This document shows positions 47,796 to 58,162 of a stretch of DNA of 64,000 bases, one piece after another. Position 1 is the first letter of the stretch. Every line of letters starts with the position of its first letter. Position numbers and translations under genes: made by a program. The notes under the pieces were generated by a model. That model had not been told where the DNA came from and searched no databases. It saw only the letters and a program-made list of their open reading frames with translations. This DNA is from Symbiodinium natans (lineage: Eukaryota > Sar > Dinophyceae > Suessiales > Symbiodiniaceae), in the NCBI GenBank assembly GCA_905221605.1, contig CAJNDS010000306.1, forward strand, positions 28,918 to 92,917. The letters are read 5' to 3'.

Positions 47796-47917
47796 CGAAG
47801 CAAAGGCAATGACGTAACGGACGAGCAGGCCCAACGCTTGGTGGCAGCGCTGGACTTGAACGGCCCGGCGCCCAAAGCTCCAGCAGGAACGGAGGCATTC
47901 CTTAGACGGGTCCAATT
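47796..47917 (+). CDS. candidate exon, unrecognised
   Basis: After CAAGCTCAG the frame reads RSKGNDVTDEQAQRLVAALD, LNGPAPKAPAGTEAFLRRVQ and meets a GTAAGG donor at 47918, which overlaps a stop codon. Codon use looks coding. It could belong to the EF-hand gene. No domain is recognised. The overlapping minus-strand frame is judged a shadow. Confidence 0.4.
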
Positions 47918-48775
47918 GTAAGGCCCGAAAGGTTCGAGCTTGCTACAATTTTTGGAGTGTTTAGGACGCCTTGTTCGAGGATGTAACATTACAGAGGCCG
48001 GAGGCGCACGGCTGAAGTTTGAGGGCAAGGTTTCTTTTGGGTAGCCCGGCGGCTTGCTGGGAGTCCTCCAGCCGGGATGTTGGCAAGTGTGATGTGCATG
48101 ATGTGCCGCCGCTGGTGGGGTCTGATTTGATCATGGGCTCTCAGTCTATTATTGTATATACAGACAACAACTACCTTTCAGATGCTCTGGACCTGTCAGG
48201 CCCCACTTGCAGCTTGCGGCACGGCTCCAGAAACCTACGAAGACCCACGATTGTCCCCAAAAAGCCTGATTTGTGAAGCTCGTTCAGGTGATGGCATCAT
48301 CCAGCCAGAGGAGCACACAGTTGCACAAGAATATGTCTGTGTAGCGATGTCAAAGCCATGTTCCGGGCATCCCCCCTAACTTTTTTGTCTCTCTAAACAT
48401 GCCTTTGGAGCCATAGTTCGCGGCCAAAGCTCCCAAGAACCGCGAAATCTGACGACTGTGATTATCTTAGATGTTCGTGTTGTGTGTGCCTTTCAAAGAG
48501 GGTACTCTTCACATGAAAAATCGGGTTGCCACAAACCGGAAAAACCTGACATATTCCCTCCCAAGGTAGTTTTGGGATTTCGTTGGCGTCGTCAAACCTA
48601 AACCCTAAACCCAGCAGTCTGGATTGGCTCTTCGATCTCCATGGCCTATGCTGCTTGCTCATCCACCCGGCCGAAAAGTGGGAGTGCTCAAAAAAAGTGC
48701 AGCATTTCGTTCCCCTTTAAACTCAAGTCTATGTTTGTTTTGGTGTGCCAGAGCCACCCGAAAAGAGGGAAAGTT

Positions 48776-48880
48776 TCAGGTTTTAGTGGGAAAATTTCAG
48801 GTTTTAGTGGGAAAATGTCAGGATTTAGTGGGAAAATGTCAGGTTTTAGCGGGAAAGTATCAGGTTGTAGTGGGGGAAGT
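48776..48880. repeat. 21-bp minisatellite, five units (array A)
   Basis: TCAGG recurs at 48776, 48797, 48818, 48839 and 48860, exactly 21 bp apart. The unit is close to TCAGGTTTTAGTGGGAAAAT plus one base. Degenerate copies continue to about 48980. Read on the + strand it gives a heptapeptide repeat (GKMSGFS), but there is no evidence of translation. Confidence 0.93.
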
Positions 48881-49126
48881 TATGTCAGGTCAGGTTGAGG
48901 CCACAAAATGTGAGGATGTAGTTATCAATCAAAGGGTGGGAAAAGGTCAGGCTGCAGTGGGAAAATGTCGGGCTGTAGTGCTCCGAACACTGCCTGCCAA
49001 GGTTTGCACACCCGATGTCCGATTTGGACTGATGTCTGAAAGCACCCTCAATGTGATTTGTGCGACGAGAAATTGCCTTCATTGATGACGATTGTGTGTT
49101 TTTTTCAGATGATGCATTTGCATTTG

Positions 49127-49208
49127 TCAGGTTTTGTTGGGCTTTTGTCAGGTTTTGTTGGGTTTTTGTCAGGTTTTGTTGCGTTTTTGTCAGGTTTTGG
49201 TGGGGTTA
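49127..49208. repeat. 21-bp minisatellite, four units (array B)
   Basis: TCAGG recurs at 49127, 49148, 49169 and 49190, again exactly 21 bp apart. The unit is TCAGGTTTTGTTGGGTTTTTG, sharing the TCAGGTTTT core and GGG with array A about 250 bp upstream. Confidence 0.93.
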
Positions 49209-50175
49209 TGTTTGTACATACAAACACTTGAAGAGACCCCAAACAAAGAGTATATGGACGCAACTCCCTGAGATTATTACATACGCATGTGTGGCTTCTG
49301 CAAGGACAGTGGTGTTAACTGTTACTATTCCGAGGGCATAAATGGATGTAGAGTTCTGCGAACTAAGTACTGCTAGTACTCATACATTCCTGCTGTCGGC
49401 AATGCCGAACTAAGCGTATTCCCCAGTTGGTTACAAGTTGTAGGCGGTTCAGGGAGAATATGGCACAGGAGCTGGACTTCAATGCTGTCCAGACACTGCT
49501 TAGAGAGCCACTTGGCTGAAGCCCAGGTGCAACTTGTTGAAGTGGGTCCCAACCGGCATGTTTTCATTTCTTTGAGAACCGAACAAAGCTACGATCAGAG
49601 AGAGCGGTGGTTTGCACATGGCCCTGCTGGGCTATAGCGTGCTGTACCTCAGCAGGTTCCGCAAAGAGATGCAAACGAAGGAGACCCGGGGTTCGAAAGT
49701 GTGTTCTTCAGCGACAGATTAGGGTCGGGTTGAGGAAATGTTGGGGTTCGGGTTTGTGATTGGAGGCTTTCTGGGCTTGATAATCCAAAGGGGTGAAACC
49801 ACCACGCAATATAGCAGGTCCACCCCTCCCATACACACGCCATCGTATACATGCTGGCAGGAGGAGGCCGAGCGCACGGCAGCTTATGCCTCGAAGGAAG
49901 AAGAGCTCCTTCGATGCTCGGGATGATGTTTTTTGGGCTCAGGGCCTCAGGGGAGGTTCAGGGTTTTTTTTTGGTTTTGCAGGGTGGTTGAGGTTGTTGC
50001 AGTCAGACGAGGATCGGAGTTTGGGATCGGGAGCGTGACTGGTTTACGCGCTTCTTGCATCTTGCATGCCATAGCTCAGTCGAAGGATCCGTGTTCGCCT
50101 CTGATATTCCAGCCATGCGGGTTGCCCAGGGTTGCTAATTTAGGGATTCCTGAAGTCTCGGGACTTGAGGTTTTC

Positions 50176-50330
50176 AGGTCATAGCCCGGAATGCGACTCA
50201 ACACTTGCAAGGTATCCATTATGTCCCATAGAGGTTGCTTGAGCGCGCGATTCCTGGCGAGAAGCTGTGTTGATGTCCGTTCAACTTGAAGCACTTCCAA
50301 CAGGATCATGTCCAAATCAGCTTCGTGGCC
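50176..50330 (-). CDS. candidate minus-strand exon, unrecognised
   Basis: The minus-strand frame reads HEADLDMILLEVLQVERTST, QLLARNRALKQPLWDIMDTL, QVLSRIPGYDL. It is helical and leucine-rich, and no stop occurs. There is no family match. It is opposite in direction to the + strand candidate at 50516-50775, so at most one of the two is likely to belong to a continuous gene here. Confidence 0.35.
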
Positions 50331-50515
50331 CTTCCGACCATCCGCCAGACACCCGTACACCCTACGCCAAGGAAAGGAGTGGGAAGAGTTTCTGGCCAGC
50401 CGGCCAGCACGAAACGAGGCGAACAGATGGGTTCCTTCGCATTGGTAGATGGGCATGGCCGGGGGTAGTGATTCTTGGCCACCGTGGCAACTGATACTAT
50501 GGGGACTTTCTTAAG

Positions 50516-50775
50516 ACCAAGCGCCCGAGTTCCTCAATCCGCCGCAGAGCGGCAATCCTCGAGACTAATCAAGACTGTGAGGATGTTGGGCTGCTTACCC
50601 GTGCGGGTTCGCTCCTGGCCTACGCGCTGCCACTGACAGATGCGCTGCGCTTCGGAGACTCGGGCTGGCTTGCTTCGTGCCTGCTAGGCAGCCCTCAGCA
50701 TGCTGCACTTGCTGCTGCTATTGTGCCCCATGCCCTGGCCCACATCTTGACAAATCTAAAACTCCAAAGCACCCT
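50516..50775 (+). CDS. candidate exon of 86 codons, unrecognised
   Basis: It lies between an acceptor with a T-rich tract (ACTTTCTTAAG) and a GTAAAG donor at 50776. It reads IRRRAAILETNQDCEDVGLL, TRAGSLLAYALPLTDALRFG, DSGWLASCLLGSPQHAALAA, AIVPHALAHI. The length without stops, the Ala/Leu helical look and well placed splice sites favour a real exon. It has no ATG and no recognised domain. Confidence 0.42.
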
Positions 50776-51664
50776 GTAAAGTTCCTGCGAGACCTGAGTG
50801 GGTCTATGTTTGAGACGCCTAAGCTCTTCTTTTCCACCCATCTCAGCAACCGAACCTAGACTATAATGAGGAATGTTCCTCTTTGCCGCCTTCCCCGAGA
50901 TCCAGCCTCTACTGGACTTTCTTGCAGCCTGGGCGGAGTTTAAGGGGCTTGCCGGGTCAGGATCGGAACCCACACGCAAGAGTTGTCTCAAGAGTTTTGC
51001 AGTGCATCCCCGTCGTTGATGGCCACACAATGGATGCAAGAACACAAACCGAATGCCCAAGTTCTACCAGGTCCGCAACTCCAAAAGGCGCATGTTGTCC
51101 ATCAGAGAGGTCGACCTGTCAACATGCTAAAACCTAGGGCTGCAGACTGGATGGTGTTTTGGGACTTGGTAAAATGTCACAAAGCCTGACTCAGTCTGAC
51201 CGCCTTGAACATCCCAGAGCACCGTGGGATCACATCTCGCAGACGCAATCCCTGAGCCCAGGTGGTGCCCGTTGTCTTGGTGAACGCGCTGCCGTTTGGA
51301 CTAGGCGGCCGCAGCATTGAGCTGTCACATAACTATCATAACTTAACACAGTATACGTATGTAACTGTATATATATATACATATATGCATACACTTCAAG
51401 AGCTTTCTCCAGAAGCTCCAAGAGACCACTGGAAGAGTGCTCCAAGCGACCACGCCAATTCAGCACTCCAAGGGGCCAAAGAGCTCTGCACTTCACGAGG
51501 CGCAGATCCCCTTAGAACGGATGGGTGCATGGAACCCATCCAAGAGGCCAACATGCACGAAAGTGCTTTCCTGCCACGTTTTCGTGATTTGCGATGTCTT
51601 GGATGCTGTCTCCGGAGTTCACGGCGCCGGCGCGAGAGCAATGTGTACACGCGGGAACACCTAG

Positions 51665-51805
51665 AGGGTCGTCGCTCGCTACTTGGATAGTGCACAACGC
51701 CTAGGCGAGAACTTCCGGGCCCATAGCAAACACCGAGAGGGCGTCTACTTCCGCGCGCTGCCGCGCACACGCGCCACGCGGAGACACCATCGAATTCCTT
51801 CCTAG
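51665..51805 (+). CDS. candidate exon ending in a stop, unrecognised
   Basis: After ACACCTAG the frame reads RVVARYLDSAQRLGENFRAH, SKHREGVYFRALPRTRATRR and ends at TAG 51803. It is Arg-rich with a coding look. It may be a terminal exon, or the exon may end earlier, in which case the basic tail is intron. No family is recognised. Confidence 0.33.
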   Translation, partial: RVVARYLDSAQRLGENFRAHSKHREGVYFRALPRTRATRRHHRIPS

Positions 51806-52700
51806 CAGGAACCCCATGTGCAATCACTGTTTTGGGAGACTACAGGCATATCACATGACAGCGCCTGATTCGGGTTTGGATGCCTTTTTGATTTGCTACT
51901 CTCCGCTGCTGTTTCGGCTCGGCACTCCGGCTCTAGCTCAAAGCCAAAGGGTTTGTCGCCATGGGGAACACGCCGAGCCACGAGCGAGAGTCCGTCGAGG
52001 TGGGGTTGCGACGAACATGCAGTGCTTGCGCCGTACCAGCATGCCTGTTGAACCTGCAGCCCACAGCGGCAACTGCCCGAAGTCATTTGACACTGCATAT
52101 GTGAATGCACCTTGCCACTCGAATCTATGCATACTTGTAGACATCTACTGTATGCTCGTCTTGTATGCATGTATGTATACGCTTATACTACGAGGAGGAC
52201 GTTGAGATGTAGGCCTCGCAGCAGCCCTTCGTTGGAGCGCAGTACGCCAGCCCTACTTATGCATTGGACATGGTGGTCTTGCGTCCTGCATCCCAATACA
52301 TGCCATGCAGCAGCATGGAATGCATCATCAGGTGATCCGAGTGGATGAGGATGCCTCTTCCAAAAGAGTCTTCACTTCACTGAGCCGGGTTTAGAACTTT
52401 CAGGCCTTCCGCCCTACATTGGGGCCAAGTGCATTTTGGTCGTACACCCACTCAGAGCCCTCAACCCGAAACCCCGAACCTCCAACGCGCCAGAAGGCCA
52501 AAACCCCAAAAACCCCAATACCTGCCCTAACCAAGAACCGATTCCAGTGCCTCACCTGCCAACAGTTGCCCCTGTGGAGTGCCTTGGGCGCAGGTTTTTG
52601 CCACGACGAGTTGTTGGGGTTTAAGGTGCATAGGGTTGCCTTAACTTAGTGCTTGACGGTCTGTTGCGGAGAATCCTCTGCTAAAGTCACCACCCACCTG

Positions 52701-52762
52701 TGGAAGTTGAACCCCTGTCCCGTGCACGTCCTGGAAGTTGAGCCCCTGTCCCGTGCACGTCC
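52701..52762. repeat. 31-bp tandem duplication
   Basis: Copies at 52701-52731 and 52732-52762 differ by one base (A/G). Because 31 is not a multiple of three, the two copies are read in different frames, and the in-frame stop at 52739-52741 limits the downstream exon. Confidence 0.95.
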
Positions 52763-52915
52763 AAACACTTCCGGGCACTTCTCATCCCTGCAGACCAAGT
52801 TCAGAACCTCCCAAAGCTCAGGCATGACTTCTTGGAGGAGGCCGTGACATCCCTGGCTGCAGAAGCTTCAGGCACTCCGGACCTCTTCGAAGATGCAGAG
52901 CCTTGGCTGAACTGA
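52742..52915 (+). CDS. candidate terminal exon, unrecognised
   Basis: The open frame ends in TGA at 52913. It reads KHFRALLIPADQVQNLPKLR, HDFLEEAVTSLAAEASGTPD, LFEDAEPWLN. The acidic, helical C-terminal tail has clear coding character. Its true start is an acceptor somewhere after the in-frame stop at 52739. It could end the gene suggested by the + strand candidates at 50.5 and 51.7 kb. The calpain exons begin 1.1 kb downstream. Confidence 0.42.
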   Translation, partial: APVPCTSKHFRALLIPADQVQNLPKLRHDFLEEAVTSLAAEASGTPDLFEDAEPWLN

Positions 52916-53099
52916 GGCGTGGGAGCGATGTTGGATTGGGGTGGTTGTTTGGGTTGCAAGGAAGCTGTGGGCTCGATAAACACGGCGAGCTACGCAAGTT
53001 TTTCCTGCTCGTTCGAAGACGTGCGCGCTTCAACTTGCACAATCTTGCACAAACTTGCACAGACTTGCCCAAACTTGCGCAAGCTGCATGTCAACAGTG

Positions 53100-53325
53100 A
53101 ACCTGTGAACCTTGAGATGTATCCCACGACCCACCGATGGCCTGCGATATCCAGAGTATCTGCTTTGCCCAGGAATTTCCTGCCAACAACGTGAGTCTCG
53201 GTGGTGTTACCGGGGACGGTGCCAATCCACTTGTCGCCGAGTACTTGCAGGAGACGAGATGAACGAAGGGACTGTCTGAGTAAGTGCGTGGTCGTCTTCG
53301 TGACGCTGCTTTGTATGTTTGGCAC
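53100..53325 (-). CDS. candidate minus-strand coding segment, unrecognised
   Basis: The minus-strand frame reads RLLQVLGDKWIGTVPGNTTE, THVVGRKFLGKADTLDIAGH, RWVVGYISRFTG. It looks protein-like and has no stop over 75 codons, but no domain is recognised. GT- and AG-type sites on the minus strand leave borders open. Confidence 0.33.
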
Positions 53326-53734
53326 TGCAGTTCGATGTGCATGCCCGGATTAGTCAGCGCCCATGCCAGGAGATGATGAAACATGTTGTGCCTGGTTGGG
53401 TGCGTCCACACCAGATCATCGGGGAGAAAGCCAGGCTTGGGAGGTCTTGAAATCGGCCGGAGACCGCCCCAGAGGAAGTGTCTATTTTCCTCGCGCGAAC
53501 ATGTCGAAAGGATCGGCACCAGCCAAATGAGCATGTCACATGCCGAGAAAGTGGTACTGCACATTCAAGCCACCTTCGGACAGCATCAACACATCCTGTC
53601 GTCAGAAACCCCGTGTAGCAGCTATGCAGCAATGCATGACACAATGTTGGCAAAGCAACGTCACCACAGAAGCAGCAGGAGTAGTAGAACGAGCAGGAGT
53701 AGTAGCACTCGCAGTAGCAGCGGGAGTTATTAAT

Positions 53735-53930
53735 TTTATTGTTGTTGTTCTTTTTCTTCTTGTTCTTATTCTTGTTATCGTTCTTATTCTTATTATTGTT
53801 ATTGTTCTTCCTGTTCTTCTTCTTATTATTATTATTGTTCTTCTTGTTCTTGTTATTGTTATTCTTGTTCTTGTCCTTCTTGTTCTTGTTCTTGATTCTT
53901 GTTCTTGTTATCGTTCTTGTTCGATCGTCG
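53735..53930. repeat. TTC/TTG/TTA trinucleotide-like pyrimidine-rich tract
   Basis: Nearly 200 bases of mixed TTG, TTC, TTA and CTT triplets with almost no A or G on the + strand except inside triplets. It is preceded at 53670-53725 by AGC/AGT/AGG triplets. It lies just upstream of the first calpain exon. Poly-Leu/Phe translations from it are artefacts. Confidence 0.9.
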
Positions 53931-54038
53931 ATCGTGGTAGTGGGAGTGGGATGATGCTGTGTTCTCCCATCCCCAGACCGCTCAACCTGCATTCTTGTCC
54001 TCAGACTCAGAGCACTCCCAAGAGTACCCTGCAGGCAG

Positions 54039-54226
54039 TACAAGCTGTACGGCGTGCAGGGCGAGCCCTGCCTTTTCAAGCACATTTCGCCTCGGGATAT
54101 CGAACAAGGTTATCTCGGAGACTGCTGGCTCGTCTCCTCCTTTGCAGCCATAGCTGAGTTCCCGGACCGTGTGCGTTCGCTGTTCAGACAGAAGGCGCTC
54201 ACGAAAGATGGAAAGTATGATGTGAG
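54039..54226 (+). CDS. calpain exon with catalytic Cys
   Basis: It starts after TGCAGGCAG and reads KLYGVQGEPCLFKHISPRDI, EQGYLGDCWLVSSFAAIAEF. The end after GATGTGAG is forced by the next exon: GAT GTG AG|G CTA TAC restores KYDVRLYDP. This requires a GC donor, although a GT four bases earlier looks better by consensus. Confidence 0.9.
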
Positions 54227-56571
54227 GCGCGCTGTGCAGTTGCCGGTGCTCATCTCCGAGCTTTAGTTCTATAATGTTTGGTTTGCAAGTTTACTTTTTT
54301 TTGTTGAAGGAACAGAGGGGCTGCTGTCCCACCGGCTCGAGTTGCCTTTGTCCAGGGCGCTCTGGCTCACGATGCCGTGCTACAAAATTCAAACTTTGGG
54401 GGATGCGTGTGAGCGACTTACAATGCTTGTAGGTCTCTCACCAGAGAGTTTTTTGCAGGCCACATTCATCCTAAGGCCTCTCAGGAGAACAATTGTAGCA
54501 ACACGCCCCTGCACTCAGAATCGCCGCTTCTTATAATTTGACCCGCTAGCACGGCGCCGGGGTGGCTTCCAGCAGCTGCTTAGAAAAACCAAGGGGCGGG
54601 CTGGAGGCCAGGGATGCGGGAAGCGTTGTCTCACAAACCGCCAGAAGGGGGCTTGGGGGCGTGGGACCGGAGTGAGGAACCAACGGTGGCTGATGAGTTC
54701 AATTGATCTTGAGGGTTGCCATGAGAGTCGCGAGCCTCCCCGCCACATACCATGTAGGGGCACTCTCTAGTGATAGTCTTTGCATGTGGCCAAGCAGTCG
54801 TAGCAACAGCGGCTAATTAACAGATGGATGAATGCGACAATCGATAGTAGCTTCAGCTGCCATTGACAACAGCGCAACTCTGCATGAAGCTGCATCGTGC
54901 AGTCCAGAGTTGTTCAGGTATGGCTCATACCGTATGACAATGGGGATCTAATACCTTATGGGGATGTAGGAGAGTTTCAAGCTCCGCGGACACATGCCTC
55001 GATACCATGTTGTCTTGTGAGCACATATCATACTGTGCCCGACAGGCTATACGACCCACACGCAGAGGAGTGGGTGGTCGTGACAATTGATGACCGGCTC
55101 CCATACTGGAAGAAGCCGGGCAAATACGGCAATCTCTGCTTTGCCCAGGTGACAAAGGAGAACGAGCTTTGGACATGCCTTCTGGAAAAGGCTGTCGCCA
55201 AATTTGTGCAGTCCTACCACCGTCTGGATGGTGGCTTCGAGTCCGTTGCCTTGGAGATGCTGACGGGGAAGCCGTCCCTCTGTATCTCCATGAGTGTAAT
55301 CCCCAACGGCATGCACAGACCTTTCACTTACGAATGTGGTAAATTACCGTTTACGGCTCGCCACGCCACGGTTCGCATGAGGACTGAATCCTTCGATGCA
55401 CAGTGGACATACTACGGCGAGGATGCCTCTGCTATGGTTGGTGGCCGACACGGTTTGGAGGATGCGCAGTTCTGGAAGATGCTCCAGACTTGGGATAAGG
55501 CAGGCTGCAGCATAGCATGCAGTAGCCGACACGACTATCAAGGCATCCTGGCTTGCCATGCCTACACACTGCTGCGCGTTGTGGAAGTGCCAATCGTGCG
55601 CGATGGGGTGTCCAGCATCCTCAGGCTCCTTCACGTGCGTCTTCGGGCGCTGGACAAGTAAACTGTTTGCTTGCAATGTCCGCGGTCGCACTAGTCTTTT
55701 TACACCATTCTAACACTTTAATTGCACGCTCTGCTACCCCCACCTTTCCTTCCCCCGACCTCCCCCATAGTGTGATAAAAGGGTCGGCTCGAGGGCAAGG
55801 AACAGGCGGAAAATGTCGAAAGGTTAGGGATATGAAGGGCGTTGGCGGTAACACAGGCAGGAGTGATCAAGGCTATTGGGTTCTTGCCCCATGTGAACCC
55901 AACAAGCCACCAACCGCCAGAAGCAAAAACTTCGAGTTGTTGAGGCAATCCGCATCGAACGAATGAGTGGAAAGGCCGCTTTTGCGATGACGACGCGGAG
56001 ACCCGACTTGCCTCCAGGGTTGTGGTTCATGGGCTCAATCCCCATTCCCTGTCAAACTGACTCGTGCTGCAGTAAGCGATTGAGTAGGTACTGTAAATTG
56101 ATGTCGCGTGGGTGAGCAGGCTCATGGGATCTAGGTACCGCCGGTATCGCAGTGGTTACAGTAGACGGGGGAGCTCCAGGTTTGCTTAGTGTTGGCCACT
56201 TCGATGGGGTTTCAGTGGGCTTTCGGTTTTTCAGACAAGTTTCAGGGTCGAAGTCGAAGGCGTTGTTTCCAAGCGCTTGCTTGTTGAGCCTGACAGGAGA
56301 CATGGAATACATATCCAGAGGCTCTGAAAGTTTGCAAGCACACGGTTGGCATCAAGGAGGGGCCTTTGGACGAATCCAAAGGTGTGCTGTAGTTTAGCGC
56401 CTTTAGGGTTTAGTGGATTTGGTTCGAAGCTTGGTTGAACATCGATCCGTGGCACTAAATTTGCTGCGCTTTTTTGCGGAAACCTGCTAGCCTGTCCAGT
56501 TGTAAACTTCTTGCCAGGATAACGGAGTCTTCTGGATGGACTGGGCGGACTTCAAGAATGGCTTTGAGAAA
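54039..56571 (+). CDS. calpain-type cysteine protease catalytic core, four exons
   Basis: Calpains (peptidase family C2) are calcium-regulated cytosolic cysteine proteases. Exons: 54039-54226 (catalytic Cys at 54123 in QGYLGDCWLVSS, with oxyanion Gln), 55046-55638 (VVVTIDDRLPYW, ALEMLTGKPS, FWKMLQTWDKAGCSIACSS, catalytic His at 55557 in ACHAYTLL), 55945-56018 (catalytic Asn at 55947 in NPHRTNEWKG) and 56518-56571 (DNGVFWMDWADF, the end of the protease core). Introns: 54227-55045 is GC-AG, 55639-55944 and 56019-56517 are GT-AG; all joins keep phase. The triad is complete, so the enzyme should be active. The stretch between EWKG and the GVFWM motif is about ten residues shorter than in typical calpains, so a small exon may be missed. 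Start, N-terminal extension and C-terminal domains were not found. Confidence 0.92.
54227..55045 (+). other. GC-AG intron of the calpain gene (819 bp)
   Basis: It begins GCGCGCTGTG and ends GCCCGACAG. Using the GT at 54222 instead would put the following exon out of frame, so the GC donor is supported by phase and by conservation on both sides. Confidence 0.8.
55046..55638 (+). CDS. calpain exon with catalytic His
   Basis: One uninterrupted exon of 593 bases covers most of the PC1-PC2 core (LYDPHAEEWVVVTIDDRLPYW through ACHAYTLLRVVEV to LLHV). It ends at a GT donor (55639), giving phase 1 and joining to the Asn exon as CAC GTG C|GC AAT. Confidence 0.93.
55945..56018 (+). CDS. calpain exon with catalytic Asn
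   Basis: It starts after GTTGTTGAG and reads NPHRTNEWKGRFCDDDAETR, LASR, then a GT donor at 56019. The NPx...EWxG signature holds the third triad residue and the conserved Trp. Confidence 0.88.
56518..56571 (+). CDS. calpain exon GVFWMDWADF
   Basis: It starts after CTTGCCAG and reads DNGVFWMDWADFKNGFEK, then a GT at 56572. It corresponds to the (D/E)G.FWM...DF element that closes the calpain core. The frame stays open beyond the GT, so the exon may be longer. Confidence 0.8.
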
Positions 56572-58075
56572 GTCCATACGAACTTTGATAAGCAAGGGGA
56601 GGGACCACGCTACACTGACAAGACTGCGCAGGCCCGGGCGGAACATCTACACGTCTCCTGGGGACATGTTGGATACCAGAAATGGGAGGGGCTTCAACCA
56701 AATCTGCTGGGAATTGCTGAGTTCTCGTGCGCATATTTTTGCTGCACTTAAGGGGGGTTGACCCTTCTGCAACTCATTTTAGCCCCCTCGTTCTTGGGGC
56801 AGCCCGGCGCAAGACACGCCAAGGGATGTCTGGAAAGATGTTGTCCCCCATTAAGGCCCCCTTGGGGCATAGGCGGAGTTTTAAGTGTTTTTAAAACTCG
56901 GCTGCATCAGACGGCGCTTCTGCGAGTATCAATCGTGCTATAGCCGCACTTAGATGATCCAGTACCGGCTGTGATGGCGTTTTCGTGGATGTCAACACGC
57001 GCTGCTGCCCGATGGTCGTTTCCTTCCTAGTTATAGAGCCCCAAACATGTCGGCATGGTTCTGCCGCGTTGCCTCAACCCATTGTTGGTACAAGAGACGG
57101 CTCGAAGTGCAGCAAACATTTCCGAGACGGCAGTGGCTTCGAAGGAGCTGCATTGCCGTCAGCTAGGGCAGATCGCAAGGGCGTGATCGCCATCATAAAA
57201 ATGGTTTGTTGCTGCGTTCGCATGGTTACTCACAGCGGCTAGGTTTTGCAGCTCGACGCACCTTTTCAACACATCCCATTCTTGCTGTGCTTGTTCTGTC
57301 AGATTTTACTTGGGAGTCTTCTTGCGTAGCAGTAGCAATGGTCTTACTTGCGGATCTGCTGCCCAATTAGCTGCCTCAATATGCACGGCGCTTCAGATTC
57401 TTTCACAAGCCGTGTGGTTGGTGTTACCCCAGATGGTTCGTCCAGATATCTTGAAGTATAATTTGTCACGTGTGCACATTCTTCGGTGCATGCATATTCA
57501 CTACAGTCAAAAGTTCTCTTCCTGCTTGGGATGACAGCCAAGCTACCCTGTGTCCCTGGGTATGGTACAGTTACTGATGAAGACTGTAGGCAGCACGAAC
57601 ACCCATCATGCTCTTGGCATGTACCATTCTTCCTGGTGCTTTCGGATGCAGGGTTTCGAAGACCCGTACCCCAACTAGCTCGCGAACATCCTAGCACTTC
57701 AGCGCGATTGCCATGTAACAAGTAGCCGCCGATGCCCCTTCAAGGGTTGCAAGAAGCCTGGCTTGCAAAATGTGCCTTAGCCCTCAATCCAGTGCTTGCC
57801 GGAACCTCAATTCCTGGCGCAGGCTACCTCATCCTTTTCCTCAGCATGCAGGCAGGGCTCTCTCAGTGCGTGTATATGAAATAGGTACACATGCAGGGTC
57901 GGACATTGAGCTTGGCCTGCATGAGTTCTGGTTTTAGCTAGGGCCGCAGTACCGCATGGTAGCTTCGGTGCAAGTAGCTCCGAACTTCACCTTCAAAATT
58001 CACGTAACAAGCCCCAAACCCAAAACTCCTCATCGAATTATTCCCTGCTTTCTTCGGCGCATCGCAGCAGCGCAG

Positions 58076-58162
58076 GCACTGGCCACGAACCGGGATCTGC
58101 CCGCACTTCTTCGATACAACCTTCGCCAGGCCAGGGTCGAGGAATGCCATTACTTGCCCAGG
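58076..58162 (+). CDS. candidate exon, unrecognised
   Basis: After a pyrimidine-rich stretch and GCAGCGCAG the frame reads ALATNRDLPALLRYNLRQAR, VEECHYLPR, followed by GTACAC. Good coding composition and plausible sites. It could be a downstream calpain exon or part of another + strand gene. Confidence 0.35.

Noticed and set aside
53540-54157. Long frames of Leu/Val/Phe across the TTC/TTG tract, and Asn/Lys frames on the other strand
   Set aside because: They exist only because the triplet repeat lacks stops; the true exon at 54039 is in a different frame.
54897-55045. In-frame extension upstream of the calpain His exon
   Set aside because: The acceptor at 55045 and the join KYDV-RLYDP show that this part is intron.
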